Positions 17,564 through 28,037 of a stretch of DNA of 28,520 nucleotides are shown here, piece after piece. This DNA comes from Phytophthora sp. 'mugwort' (lineage: Eukaryota > Oomycota > Peronosporomycetes > Peronosporales > Peronosporaceae). The position numbers and the translations under genes are program-made. Under the pieces are notes generated by a model that worked only from the letters and a program-made list of their open reading frames with translations, was not told where the DNA came from and searched no databases. The first letter of the stretch is position 1; every line of letters starts with the position of its first letter. Location: positions 1 to 28,520 of the forward strand of contig JAUCEF010000054.1 in assembly GCA_033558025.1 (NCBI GenBank), in the 5' to 3' direction.

Positions 17564-19039
17564 ATGTTTAATAAGTTTATATTAATTTTTTTACTTATTT
17601 TACCATTAATTACGGTTATTATATTAGCTTTTTCGAAAAATGAAAAATTTATAAAAAATTTTAGTATTTTTATGTCTTTTTTCATTTTTTTAATGTCATT
17701 ACCTTTATGGATTTTATTTGATAAATCAACTTCTAATTTTCAATATTTATTTAAAATAGAATGGATTAGTCAATTTAATATTAATTTTTATTTAGGTATT
17801 GATGGTATTTCATTATTTTTTATAATTTTAACAACATTTTTGATTCCAATCTGTATGTTAATTAGTTATGAAATGATTAATAAAAATATAAAAGAATATT
17901 TTATTTTATATTTTATTTTAGAATTTTGTTTAATCATTTCATTTAGTATATTAGATGTACTTATTTTTTATATTTTCTTTGAAAGTGTATTAATTCCTAT
18001 GTTTTTAATTATAGGTATTTGGGGTTCAAGAGAACGTAAAATTAAAGCTTCATATTTGTTTTTTATGTATACATTAGCAGGTTCATTATTTATGTTTATT
18101 GCCATTATTCATTTATTTTTAACTGTGGGTACAACTGATTATCAAATATTATATTATAGTAATTTTAATTTTTCATATGAAAAATTTTATTTCTTAGCTT
18201 TTTTTTTATCATTTGCTGTTAAAGTTCCAATGTTACCTTTTCATGTTTGGTTACCGGAAGCACATGTTGAAGCACCTACCGCAGGTTCTGTACTATTAGC
18301 TGGTATTTTATTAAAATTAGGATCATACGGTATGATTAGGTTTTTAGTTCCTTTATTTCCTAAAGCTGCATTATATTTTACACCGTATATTTTAGTTTTA
18401 TGTTTAATATCTGTTATTTATGCGTCATTAACAGCTATACGACAAACAGATTTGAAACGTATTATTGCTTATGCATCAGTTGCTCATATGAATTTTATAA
18501 TATTGGGTATTTTTTCTTTAACTATTCAAGGATTAGAAGGTAGTATTATTCAAATGATTAGTCATGGTTTAGTATCGAGTGGTTTATTTTTTTCAATTGG
18601 ATGTTTATATGATCGATATCATACAAGATTTATTAATTATTATGGTGGTTTAGCACATACAATGCCTTTATTTTGTATTGCATTATTTATTTATGTATTA
18701 GCAAATATGTCTATTCCAGGTTCAAGTAGTTTTGTGGGTGAAATTCTTATTTTAACTGGAGTTTTTGAAGATAATACTACAACAGCTGTTTTTGCGACAA
18801 TTGGTATGTTTTTGGGTGGGGTATATTCTTTATTATTTTATAATCGAATTTGTTATGGTAATATTCAAAATATTTATTTAAAAATTTATTATGATTTAAC
18901 TTATCGTGAATTTTTAATTCATTTAATATTAATTATAAATATCTTTTTATTAGGTTTATATCCTAAAATTTTTGAAAGTTGTATGCATGAAAGTGTTTCA
19001 AAAATTTTAATACATATTGATTTTTCTTATTTTTATTAA
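17564..19039 (+). CDS. nad4: NADH dehydrogenase subunit 4
   Basis: Antiporter-like membrane subunit of complex I (NuoM family), 491 residues. I start at ATG 17564 (MFNKFILIFLLILPLITVII); the frame is open back to 17492 but that lies inside trnH. Conserved points are YLGIDGISLFFIILTTFLIP, FFESVLIPMFLIIGIWGSRE (functional Glu), FAVKVPMLPFHVWLPEAHVE, QTDLKRIIAYASVAHMNFII and SHGLVSSGLFFSIGCLYDR. Intact, ending IDFSYFY. The stop codon is inside a strong stem-loop. Confidence 0.98.
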   Translation: MFNKFILIFLLILPLITVIILAFSKNEKFIKNFSIFMSFFIFLMSLPLWILFDKSTSNFQYLFKIEWISQFNINFYLGIDGISLFFIILTTFLIPICMLISYEMINKNIKEYFILYFILEFCLIISFSILDVLIFYIFFESVLIPMFLIIGIWGSRERKIKASYLFFMYTLAGSLFMFIAIIHLFLTVGTTDYQILYYSNFNFSYEKFYFLAFFLSFAVKVPMLPFHVWLPEAHVEAPTAGSVLLAGILLKLGSYGMIRFLVPLFPKAALYFTPYILVLCLISVIYASLTAIRQTDLKRIIAYASVAHMNFIILGIFSLTIQGLEGSIIQMISHGLVSSGLFFSIGCLYDRYHTRFINYYGGLAHTMPLFCIALFIYVLANMSIPGSSSFVGEILILTGVFEDNTTTAVFATIGMFLGGVYSLLFYNRICYGNIQNIYLKIYYDLTYREFLIHLILIINIFLLGLYPKIFESCMHESVSKILIHIDFSYFY

Positions 19040-19062
19040 ACAAAATTTTTTGTTTAATAAAA
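19031..19062 (+). terminator. 14-bp stem-loop at the nad4 3' end
   Basis: TTTTATTAAACAAA (19031-19044) and TTTGTTTAATAAAA (19049-19062) pair perfectly with a four-base loop. It includes the nad4 stop codon and ends two bases before trnE. A role in mRNA 3' end protection or processing beside the tRNA is inferred. Confidence 0.6.
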
Positions 19063-19063
19063 A

Positions 19064-19135
19064 GCCCTTTTAGTCTAATGGTTAGGACATTACCTTTTCA
19101 CGGTAAAAATACGAGTTCAATTCTCGTAAAGGGTA
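19064..19135 (+). tRNA. trnE(uuc): tRNA-Glu(UUC)
   Basis: Acceptor GCCCTTT/AAAGGGT with a terminal G-T pair, anticodon stem TTACC/GGTAA with loop TTTTCAC giving TTC, T arm ACGAG TTCAATT CTCGT. Confidence 0.93.
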
Positions 19136-19214
19136 TAAAAAATATATATTTGATATATTTTGGTAATTATAATAATTTATAATTATTAAATAATATGATA
19201 ATTTAATAACCTCT

Positions 19215-20744
19215 ATGGCTATTGAATTATCATATATACTGGAATCAAATATTAAAAAATATAAAGATGAAAAAAGTTTACAAGAAACAGGTATTGTTCT
19301 TTCAATGAGTGATGGTATTGCAAGATGTTATGGTTTAACTAAAATTCAAGCAGGTGAAATGGTTGAATTTAATAATGGTAATATTAAAGGAATGGCTTTA
19401 AATTTAGAACCTGATGTTGTTGGTGTTGTTGTTTTTAGTAATGATAGAGAAATTCAAGAAGGTAATTTTGTACGAAGAACTGGATCTATTGTTAGTGTAC
19501 CTGTAGGACCTGAAGTATTAGGTAGAGTAGTTGATGCTTTAGGACAACCCATTGATGGTAAAGGTCAAATTAACAGTAAATTAGAAAGTAGAGTTGAAGT
19601 TAAAGCTCCAGGTATTATGCCTAGAGAAAGTGTTAAACAACCTGTACAAACAGGTTTAAAAGCTGTAGATAGTTTAATTCCTATTGGTCGTGGTCAAAGG
19701 GAATTAATTATTGGTGATAGACAAACAGGTAAAACATCTATTGCTATTGATACTATAATTAATCAAAGAGAACCTCATTTAAAAAAAGATATAAATAATC
19801 AATTATATTGTATTTATGTAGGTGTTGGTCAAAAAAGATCAACAATTGCTGAATTAACAAAAACTTTAGAAGAAAAAAATGCAATGTTTTTTTCTGTTAT
19901 TGTAGCGGCTACTGCTTCAGATTCAGCACCCTTACAATATTTAGCTCCATATACTGGTTGTGCTTTAGGTGAATATTTTAGAGATAATGGTAAACATGCT
20001 GTTATTTTCTATGATGATTTATCAAAACAAGCGGTAGCTTATAGACAAATGTCTTTATTATTAAGAAGACCTCCAGGTAGAGAAGCTTATCCTGGAGATG
20101 TTTTTTATTTACACTCTCGTTTATTAGAAAGAGCTGCTAAAATGAATAAAAAAATTGGTGGTGGTTCATTAACCGCATTACCTATTATTGAAACACAAGC
20201 TGGAGATGTTTCTGCTTATATTCCAACAAATGTTATTTCAATTACTGATGGACAAATTTTTTTAGAAACAGAATTATTTAATGAAGGTCAAAGACCTGCA
20301 ATTAGTGTTGGATTATCTGTAAGTCGTGTTGGTTCTTCTGCACAAATTAAAGCTATGAAACAAATTGCTGGTACAATGAAATTAGAATTAGCACAATTTA
20401 GAGAAGTACAAGCATTTGCTCAATTTGGTTCTGATTTAGATGCTACAACTCAACAACAATTAAATAGAGGGATTAGATTAACAGAAATGTTAAAACAAGG
20501 TTTAAATATACCGTTATCTGTTGAAAATCAAATTGTAATTATTTATTTAGGTGTACGTGGTTTCTTAGATAAAATTGCTGTTGATAAAATTTCAAGTTTT
20601 GAAATTAGTTGGTTAAATTTTATAAAAAATAATCATTTTAATATTTTAGAAGAAATCTTAAATAAAAAAGAAATATCTAAAGAATTAGAAAAAAAACTTA
20701 ATATTTTAGCAACAAATTTTACTAATAATTTTATTACAAAATAA
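19215..20744 (+). CDS. atp1: ATP synthase F1 subunit alpha
   Basis: Alpha subunit of the soluble F1 head of complex V, 509 residues and intact. It starts [20 protein letters not shown]. The P-loop GDRQTGKT is at about 167-174; nearby are [40 protein letters not shown] and [20 protein letters not shown]. The catalytic-interface arginine is in [20 protein letters not shown]. Retaining this gene in mitochondrial DNA is typical of plants and many protists, including oomycetes. About 80 AT bases separate it from trnE. Confidence 0.98.
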   Translation: MAIELSYILESNIKKYKDEKSLQETGIVLSMSDGIARCYGLTKIQAGEMVEFNNGNIKGMALNLEPDVVGVVVFSNDREIQEGNFVRRTGSIVSVPVGPEVLGRVVDALGQPIDGKGQINSKLESRVEVKAPGIMPRESVKQPVQTGLKAVDSLIPIGRGQRELIIGDRQTGKTSIAIDTIINQREPHLKKDINNQLYCIYVGVGQKRSTIAELTKTLEEKNAMFFSVIVAATASDSAPLQYLAPYTGCALGEYFRDNGKHAVIFYDDLSKQAVAYRQMSLLLRRPPGREAYPGDVFYLHSRLLERAAKMNKKIGGGSLTALPIIETQAGDVSAYIPTNVISITDGQIFLETELFNEGQRPAISVGLSVSRVGSSAQIKAMKQIAGTMKLELAQFREVQAFAQFGSDLDATTQQQLNRGIRLTEMLKQGLNIPLSVENQIVIIYLGVRGFLDKIAVDKISSFEISWLNFIKNNHFNILEEILNKKEISKELEKKLNILATNFTNNFITK

Positions 20745-20779
20745 TATAATTATTTTTTTATTAATAAAAAATAATTATA
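20745..20779 (+). terminator. 14-bp stem-loop directly after the atp1 stop
   Basis: Arms 20745-20758 (TATAATTATTTTTT) and 20766-20779 are exact reverse complements with a seven-base loop, beginning on the base after the atp1 TAA. Likely an mRNA 3' end structure, comparable to the one after nad4. Confidence 0.6.
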
Positions 20780-20813
20780 ATATTTTGTAAATAAAACATA
20801 ACAGATAAAAATT

Positions 20814-20839
20814 AATTATTTTCTATATAGAAAATAATT
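20814..20839. repeat. 26-base perfect palindrome in the atp1-nad5 spacer
   Basis: The 26 bases centred on CTATATAG (20823-20830) are their own reverse complement. The whole 204-base spacer (20745-20948) is AT-rich with no ORF. A dimer binding site or a cruciform are both possible; nothing decides between them. Confidence 0.6.
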
Positions 20840-20948
20840 TTAAATATTATTCTAATATTAATTTTTTAAAAAATATTTATTCTTTAAGAAGAATTATTTT
20901 AAAATTATTATTATATTTTTAAATAATTTAAATTTATTTTATTCTATT

Positions 20949-22943
20949 ATGTTATTATTAACTTTAATTTTTTTACCTTTTTTAGGTTCAGTAGCTTCTG
21001 GATTATTTGGTTTTTATATTGGCCGTAAAGGTTCTGTATTTATAACCACATTAACAACTTTTTTAAGTTGTCTTTTTTCATTTATTATTATATATAATTC
21101 AATTACAAATGAATATGAGTATATTATTTATATTTCAAATTGGATTAATAGTGGTTTATTTAATTGTAATTGGTGTTTTTTATTTGATAGTTTAACTATG
21201 ATAATGTTAATTGTTGTAACAAGTATTTCAACTTTAGTTCATTTATATTCTTCTAAATATATGGATCATGATCCACATTTATCTAGATTTATGTCATATT
21301 TATCACTATTTACTTTTTTTATGATTATATTAGTTACAGGTGATAATTTTATGCAAATGTTTGTTGGATGGGAAGGTGTTGGTTTTTGTTCATATTTATT
21401 AATTAATTTTTGGTTTACACGTTTACAAGCGAATAAAGCAGCTATAAAAGCTATGTTAGTTAATCGAATTAGTGATTTAATCTTATTATTAGGTGTATTA
21501 ACTGTTTTTTATAATATTAGAACTATTGAATATTTTAGTACATTTGCAGCAATTTCTATTGTTAAAGATTTTAAATTTATTTTTTTTAATTATATTTTAA
21601 GTATTATTGATGTTGCGTGTATTTTAATTTTTATAGGTGCTATGGGTAAATCTGCTCAAATTTTTTTACATTTATGGTTACCCGATGCTATGGAAGGACC
21701 TACGCCGGTTTCGGCATTAATCCATGCAGCGACTATGGTAACTGCTGGTGTTTATTTAATTGCACGTTGTTCACCAATGTTTGAATATTCAATGTTTTCT
21801 TTAAAAGTTATTACAATTATTGGAGCTTCTACAGCCTTTTTCTCAAGTACAATTGGTCTAGTACAAAATGATTTTAAAAAAATAGTTGCCTATTCTACTT
21901 GTAGTCAATTAGGTTATATGTTTTTTGCTTGTGGATTATCAAATTATCCTTTAGCTATTTTTCATTTATCAAATCATGCATATTTTAAAGCATTATTATT
22001 TTTATGTTCCGGTGCTGTAATTCATGCTATGGGTGATGAACAAGATATAAGAAAAATGGGTGGTTTAAGAAGAATTTTACCTTTTACTTATATAATGTTT
22101 TTAATAGGTTCATTATCTTTAATGGGTTTTCCTTTTTTAACTGGTTTTTATTCTAAAGATTTAATATTAGAAGTTGCATTTTCAAGTTTTAGTGAAACAG
22201 GTCATTTTGCTTATTGGTTGGGTACTATTGGTGCATTTTTTACGGCATTCTATTCAACACGTTTATTATTTTTTGCTTTTTTAAGTGAAACTAATGCCTA
22301 TAAAAATGTTATTAAAAATGCACATGATGTTCCATTAGAAATGGGTATTCCTTTAGGAGTTTTAGCATTTGGTAGTATTTTTATAGGTTATATTTCTAAA
22401 GATATGTTTGTTGGGTTAGGTTCAAATTTTTGGAATAACTCAATTTATATAAATCCATTTAATAATCAAATGATTGATGCTGAATTTTTACCAACATTTT
22501 TTAAATTATTACCTGTTATTTTAAGTTTTTGTGGCTTATTTTGTGCCTTTTATTTATATTTTTTTAAATTTAGATTTTTATATAACTTAAAAATTTCAAA
22601 ATATGGTCTTTATTTTTATAATTTTTTAAATAGAAAATGGTATTTTGATAAAATTTATTATGAATTTATTAATCAATATATATTAAAAGTTGGTTATAAT
22701 GTAACATATAAAATGATTGATAAAGGTTTAATTGAAATGTGTGGTCCTTTTGGTTTAATAACCGTTTTTTCTTTCTTAAGTCAAAAAATAATTTTATTAC
22801 AAACAGGTTATATTTATCACTATTCATTATTAATGTTAATTAGCATTATTTGTTTAATAAATATTATTTTTTTTTCTATTATTTATTTTTTTAATATTAT
22901 TACTATTTTATTATTTTTATTTATTTTTTTATTAATTAAATAA
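20949..22943 (+). CDS. nad5: NADH dehydrogenase subunit 5
   Basis: Largest antiporter-like membrane subunit of complex I (NuoL family), 664 residues and intact. It starts MLLLTLIFLPFLGSVASGLF. Conserved points are YMDHDPHLSRFMSYLSLFTF, MQMFVGWEGVGFCSYLLINF (functional Glu), GKSAQIFLHLWLPDAMEGPT followed by PVSALIHAATMVTAGVY, and NDFKKIVAYSTCSQLGYMFF. The C-terminal part includes the long lateral helix region and a hydrophobic tail. It is followed by nad6 after 60 bases. Confidence 0.98.
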   Translation: MLLLTLIFLPFLGSVASGLFGFYIGRKGSVFITTLTTFLSCLFSFIIIYNSITNEYEYIIYISNWINSGLFNCNWCFLFDSLTMIMLIVVTSISTLVHLYSSKYMDHDPHLSRFMSYLSLFTFFMIILVTGDNFMQMFVGWEGVGFCSYLLINFWFTRLQANKAAIKAMLVNRISDLILLLGVLTVFYNIRTIEYFSTFAAISIVKDFKFIFFNYILSIIDVACILIFIGAMGKSAQIFLHLWLPDAMEGPTPVSALIHAATMVTAGVYLIARCSPMFEYSMFSLKVITIIGASTAFFSSTIGLVQNDFKKIVAYSTCSQLGYMFFACGLSNYPLAIFHLSNHAYFKALLFLCSGAVIHAMGDEQDIRKMGGLRRILPFTYIMFLIGSLSLMGFPFLTGFYSKDLILEVAFSSFSETGHFAYWLGTIGAFFTAFYSTRLLFFAFLSETNAYKNVIKNAHDVPLEMGIPLGVLAFGSIFIGYISKDMFVGLGSNFWNNSIYINPFNNQMIDAEFLPTFFKLLPVILSFCGLFCAFYLYFFKFRFLYNLKISKYGLYFYNFLNRKWYFDKIYYEFINQYILKVGYNVTYKMIDKGLIEMCGPFGLITVFSFLSQKIILLQTGYIYHYSLLMLISIICLINIIFFSIIYFFNIITILLFLFIFLLIK

Positions 22944-23003
22944 AAATAATAAAATATGTATCTTTTAAGATATAATTATAAATTTATATAATTTAAATAC
23001 ATT

Positions 23004-23713
23004 ATGGATTTCGAAACAATTTTCTTTTATACTTTTTCAACTATAGCTTTAACTTCAGCTATATTTGTAATATATTCTACAAATACAATATATTCTGCAT
23101 TTTTTTTAATATTAGTTTTTACTAATTCAACTGGATTATTATTAATTTCTGAAATTGAATTTTTATCAATAATGTTAATTATTATTTATGTAGGAGCTAT
23201 TACTGTATTATTTTTATTTGTTATTATGATGCTAGATGTTAATGTTTTAATTGATAAAAATAAAATAAAAAATAATTTTGGTTATTTACCAATTATTTTT
23301 TTAATTAGTTTTATTTTTTTTTTAGAAACGTTTGTTATGTTTAGTAAAGTTTTTACATCATATTACCATTTAATAAATAATTCTTTTTTTACTCAAAAAG
23401 TAAATACTTTATTTTTTTTTCACGATAGTATGAAAGGTACTTTTGAAATATTTGTTGATGTCAAACCCTTTTTAAAAAATTTTATCTATCAATTAGATAC
23501 TATTACAAATATTGAAACAATTGGACAAATTTTATATAGTTATTATGCTTTTTTTTTTTTAGTTGCAGGTATTATATTATTAATAGCTTTAATAGGAGCG
23601 GTTACTTTAACTAAAAAGGAAAAAAAAAATTTTTAAAACAAAATATTTATAAACAACTTTCACGAGATGCATTAAAAGCTATTTTTAATGTATATTCAGA
23701 TAAAACTGTTTAA
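23004..23713 (+). CDS. nad6: NADH dehydrogenase subunit 6, one frameshift near the 3' end
   Basis: Membrane subunit of complex I (NuoJ family). The open part (23004-23636, 210 residues) has FSTIALTSAIFVIYSTNTIY, EFLSIMLIIIYVGAITVLFL (with the pi-bulge Tyr-Val-Gly) and FVIMMLDVNV, and ends TKKEKKNF at a stop inside an A/T run. One extra T there continues the protein as LKQNIYKQLSRDALKAIFNV and on to TAA at 23711-23713. A 'KQN(I)..QLSR' tail is, as I remember, normal in oomycete nad6, so I treat 23713 as the true end and the earlier stop as an error. Confidence 0.93.
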
Positions 23714-23730
23714 TTCTTAATAAAACTAAA

Positions 23731-23803
23731 ACAATCTTAACTTAATTGGTAGAGTATTAGCCTTCTAAGCTTTAAAATCTTGGTTCAAATCCAAGAGATT
23801 GTA
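23731..23803 (+). tRNA. trnR(ucu): tRNA-Arg(UCU)
   Basis: Acceptor ACAATCT/AGATTGT, D arm ACTT...GAGT, anticodon stem TTAGC/GCTTT with loop CTTCTAA giving TCT, T arm CTTGG TTCAAAT CCAAG. Last gene of the plus-strand run. Confidence 0.92.
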
Positions 23804-24184
23804 ATTAGTTTTATTTAAAAATTTCATTCTTAAAAAAAAAATAATTCAATTATTTTTATAATATAAATAATAAAATTTAAATTTTTTAAGAAATAATAAA
23901 TTAAAAAAATCAATTTTTTTCAATAAATATTCTAAAAAATATAAGAAGAATGCGTTCACTTACAAATTTAATATAAATACAGAATATTATTATTGCTAAT
24001 TCTATAACTTTTAATCAAGATGGTTTAACATAAGTTATTGATGACATAAATATTTAAATAGATTAATTTTTATTAAATACTCAATAACTAAAATTAAATT
24101 AATATCAACATAGTTATAATTTAAAATCACATAATTAGTTTTTAATTGGTAAAAATTTACATAATGTATATATTGTATATCTAG
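23804..24184. other. Convergent intergenic region, non-coding under the standard code
   Basis: About 380 bases where the plus run (nad7 to trnR) meets the minus run (cox1, orf137). No standard-code ORF of note. On the minus strand 23901-24047 is a 48-codon frame (MSSITYVKPS.., hydrophobic middle) interrupted by two TGA codons. The part around 23945-24050 is less AT-rich than the surrounding spacers. Possible remnant of an inserted element. Confidence 0.4.
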
Positions 24185-24216
24185 AAACCTATTTAACAAA
24201 TTAAATAGGTTTTTTT
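24185..24216 (+). terminator. Rho-independent-like terminator hairpin at the convergent junction
   Basis: AAACCTATTTAA (24185-24196), loop CAAA, TTAAATAGGTTT (24201-24212), a perfect 12-bp stem followed by more T to 24216. It would end plus-strand transcription coming from nad6/trnR. On the minus strand it lies directly after the orf137 stop, so it may serve both directions. It has more G-C pairs than the other hairpins in the window. Confidence 0.7.
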
Positions 24217-24628
24217 AGCCATCTTCTTTAAAAATAGAAATTAAAATTTTAATTAAATGAGTCATCATTTTTTCAAATTCTTGTGGATTATCTTTTAATA
24301 AATGTCTTGGATGAATAGTTAGTTTTAATAATTCTAATAAATTTAATCCAGCCGCCCTTTTTTCAGGTTCACGTAACATTTTTAAAACAACTTGTTTTAT
24401 TTGATTGAAAGTTTCATCATCGACGATATTCCTTAAATCCTGTAATGCAGAAACTATTGGAAAATCGCTATTGAAATAAATTAAAAAAATAGTTAAACCT
24501 AAAATAAAAAAGGCACCTATTATAAATATTATATATTTTATATAATTTGATGTTTGTTCTTGTGATTCGTGTTTTTCAATATTATTGTTGTCATTGTTTA
24601 AGTCTATTAAAATATTTTCGATATCCAT
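24215..24628 (-). CDS. Unrecognised membrane-anchored ORF (137 residues)
   Basis: I do not recognise this protein. It starts MDIENILIDLNNDNNNIEKH, an acidic Asn-rich head, has one clear membrane helix at about residues 31-52 (YIIFIIGAFFILGLTIFLIY), and then a soluble helical domain of about 80 residues (DLRNIVDDETFNQIKQVVLK, REPEKRAAGLNLLELLKLTI). Codon use differs from its neighbours: at least 17 non-Met codons end in G or C (ATC, GAC, AAC, GTC, GCG, AGG, GGC), rare elsewhere here. It abuts the terminator hairpin and lies alone between nad6 and cox1. This suggests recent acquisition, for example from a plasmid or the nucleus, or a fast-evolving lineage gene. Intact ORF; function unknown. Confidence 0.65.
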   Translation of the reverse strand: MDIENILIDLNNDNNNIEKHESQEQTSNYIKYIIFIIGAFFILGLTIFLIYFNSDFPIVSALQDLRNIVDDETFNQIKQVVLKMLREPEKRAAGLNLLELLKLTIHPRHLLKDNPQEFEKMMTHLIKILISIFKEDG

Positions 24629-24781
24629 AATTATAATTTAAATTATTTTATTAATAATTAATTTGTTATTAATTAAATTTTTATTTGATTTAATTTTTGA
24701 GATTTAATATTTTTTTTTATTTAAATTTTACTAATATTTTTTTCTCTTAAATAATATAAAAATTTTAAATTTTTATAAAAC

Positions 24782-24794
24782 ACCGTAAAACGGT
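24782..24794. repeat. Small GC-containing hairpin downstream of cox1
   Basis: ACCGT AAA ACGGT, a 5-bp stem with a three-base loop, is the only G/C-containing structure in the 242-base AT-rich spacer between cox1 and orf137. It sits 77 bases beyond the cox1 stop on the minus strand. Function not known. Confidence 0.4.
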
Positions 24795-24870
24795 ATTAAT
24801 TAAATTAAAAATTTTTAATATAATTATTAATAAAGATTAATTTAATTATTAATAATTATAAAAATTTTTT

Positions 24871-26349
<1,479 letters not shown>

Positions 26350-26458
26350 TTATTTATATTTTTAAATTTTATTTTAAATGCAAAATTATATATTTTATTT
26401 TAAATCAAAAAAAGCGTTGGTTTTTTTAATTTTTTATTATCAAAAAAATAAATTATTT

Positions 26459-26557
26459 TTATTTATTGAAAAATTGTTTGATTTTATTAATTAATTTTTT
26501 AATATCAGTAAATAGTAATAATATTAAAAAAATTATACCAATGATTTTAAATACCAT
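26459..26557 (-). CDS. tatA: TatA-like micro-protein (the orf32 position between cox2 and cox1)
   Basis: A 32-codon ORF, MVFKIIGIIFLILLLF followed by TDIKKLINKIKQFFNK, with TAA at 26459-26461. One short membrane helix (about 3-16) ends in LLLF, then comes a basic amphipathic helix with the spacing KKL...........FxK. That is the shape of the TatA pore-forming subunit (short helix, 'LLLFG.kkL', amphipathic helix with a late Phe). It lacks the usual Gly after the Phe (Thr here). Published oomycete genomes have an unassigned 32-codon ORF in this interval. With tatC elsewhere in the window it would complete a minimal Tat translocase. Identity is by motif shape only, since a protein this short gives little statistical power. 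Confidence 0.6.
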   Translation of the reverse strand: MVFKIIGIIFLILLLFTDIKKLINKIKQFFNK

Positions 26558-26566
26558 AAAAATTTT

Positions 26567-27344
26567 TTAATTATATATTAAAATCAAATTGATTTTATTT
26601 TTTAACCAAATTAAATAATCTTCTAATGAAACAGCTTCTACAACAATAGGCATAAATCCATGATTTACTCCACAAATTTCACTACATTGTCCATAAAAAA
26701 CACCTTCACGTTTAATAAACATTGATGTTTGATTTAAACGACCAGGACAAGCATCTAATTTTATACCTAATGAAGGTATTGCCATGAATGTAAAACATCT
26801 GAAGCAGTAATTAATACTCGAATATGACTATTAGTTGGAACAACCACACGATTATCAACTTCTAAAATTCTAAATTGACCTATTGCTAAATCATCTTCTT
26901 GAATCATATAACTATCAAAAATTAAAGGTTCATCAGAAAATTCTAAATTATCTGAATATTCATAACTCCAATACCATTGACTACCAATTACTTTTAAAGT
27001 AATAATAGGATCAATTACTTCATCCATTGAATATAATAAAGCAAAAGATGGAATAGCTACCGTTAATAAAATTAAGGCTGGAATAGAAGTCCAAATAATT
27101 TCAATAGTAGCACCATGTACAATTGTTGCTGGAATTTTATTTTTTTTTCATCAAAAAGAGTAATAACTCTAAATAACATCCAACAAACAAATACAGTAAT
27201 CATAATTAAAAAAAACATTAAATCATGATGAAAATTAATAATACCTTCCATAACAGGTGTTGCTGGATCTTGAAAACCTAATTGCCAAGGTTCAGCCATA
27301 TCTAAAAAAGTGAATTGATTATTTATATAATTTATTATTGTCAT
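26567..27344 (-). CDS. cox2: Cytochrome c oxidase subunit 2, two frameshifts
   Basis: Complex IV subunit that receives electrons from cytochrome c through CuA. The N-terminal piece (27344 down) has [20 protein letters not shown] and the first membrane helices. One A missing from the run at about 27135-27143 breaks it after FDEKK. The middle piece (27027 down) has the aromatic patch [12 protein letters not shown] and [15 protein letters not shown]. One G missing at about 26783 (TCATGGCAATA for TCATGGGCAATA) breaks it again. The last piece has [20 protein letters not shown], then [15 protein letters not shown] with the CuA Cys, Cys, His and Met ligands. All domains are present, so sequencing error is more likely than loss. 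Confidence 0.96.
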
Positions 27345-27936
27345 AATATACTTGAAATTTATTATTTTATTTAATTTTTAATATATACAAAATTAAGAGT
27401 TTTTGAATATTAATATTCAAGAAAAAATATAAATTTTATTATTTATATTGTAAAAATAATTGAATTATTTTTTTTTTTTTCTTAAAGAATATAAAATTTT
27501 TTAAAAATTAAAATAATTTATATTAAATAATCATATTATTTTTAAAATGTTTTTATATACAATAATAAATATTAATGTAGAATATAATAAAAATGAAATA
27601 ATAATTATTTAAAGAGTATTCATTTAACGATTAATCAATAATATTAACTAATAAATTAAAATTATTTAATATTGAGAATGTTTTCTTAATATAAACATTA
27701 ATTAATCTGTTTATGAATATTTTTTTAGGAATAATGGAGTAATTTTAAAATTGAATATTTATAATAATATTTTTATTTTAAACATATAAAACTATATTTA
27801 TTATAAAATATTATAAATCTAAATTTAAATTCCTTTGATTAAAAAGTATTTTAAATAAAATTTTATTTTTATAACTTGAATTTAATTAATTTCAGATATT
27901 ATAAAATTTTTTTGATTTATAATATTTTATAATAAA
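27345..27936. other. Long non-coding AT-rich spacer between cox2 and trnW
   Basis: About 590 bases, the longest gene-free stretch here. No ORF of note on either strand and no tRNA. It contains the 18-base palindrome TTGAATATTAATATTCAA (27403-27420), flanked by T-rich and A-rich sides so the RNA stem could extend. The part at 27600-27740 is slightly less AT-rich. It lies upstream of cox2 and downstream of trnW/rns on the minus strand. It may carry a promoter or an origin, but nothing in it proves that. Confidence 0.4.
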
Positions 27937-28008
27937 CAGGAAAAATGGGACTTGAACCCATAACAATAATTTTGGAGACTATGATTTTACCAATTAAACT
28001 ATTTTCCT
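27937..28008 (-). tRNA. trnW(cca): tRNA-Trp(CCA)
   Basis: Acceptor AGGAAAA/TTTTCCT, anticodon stem ATAGT/ATTAT with loop CTCCAAA giving CCA, T arm ATGGG TTCAAGT CCCAT. Anticodon CCA reads only TGG, in line with TGA being a stop. The place next to rns, ahead of cox2, is the oomycete order. Confidence 0.93.
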
Positions 28009-28037
28009 AAGACTTTTAATTTTAATTTAAGAATGCT

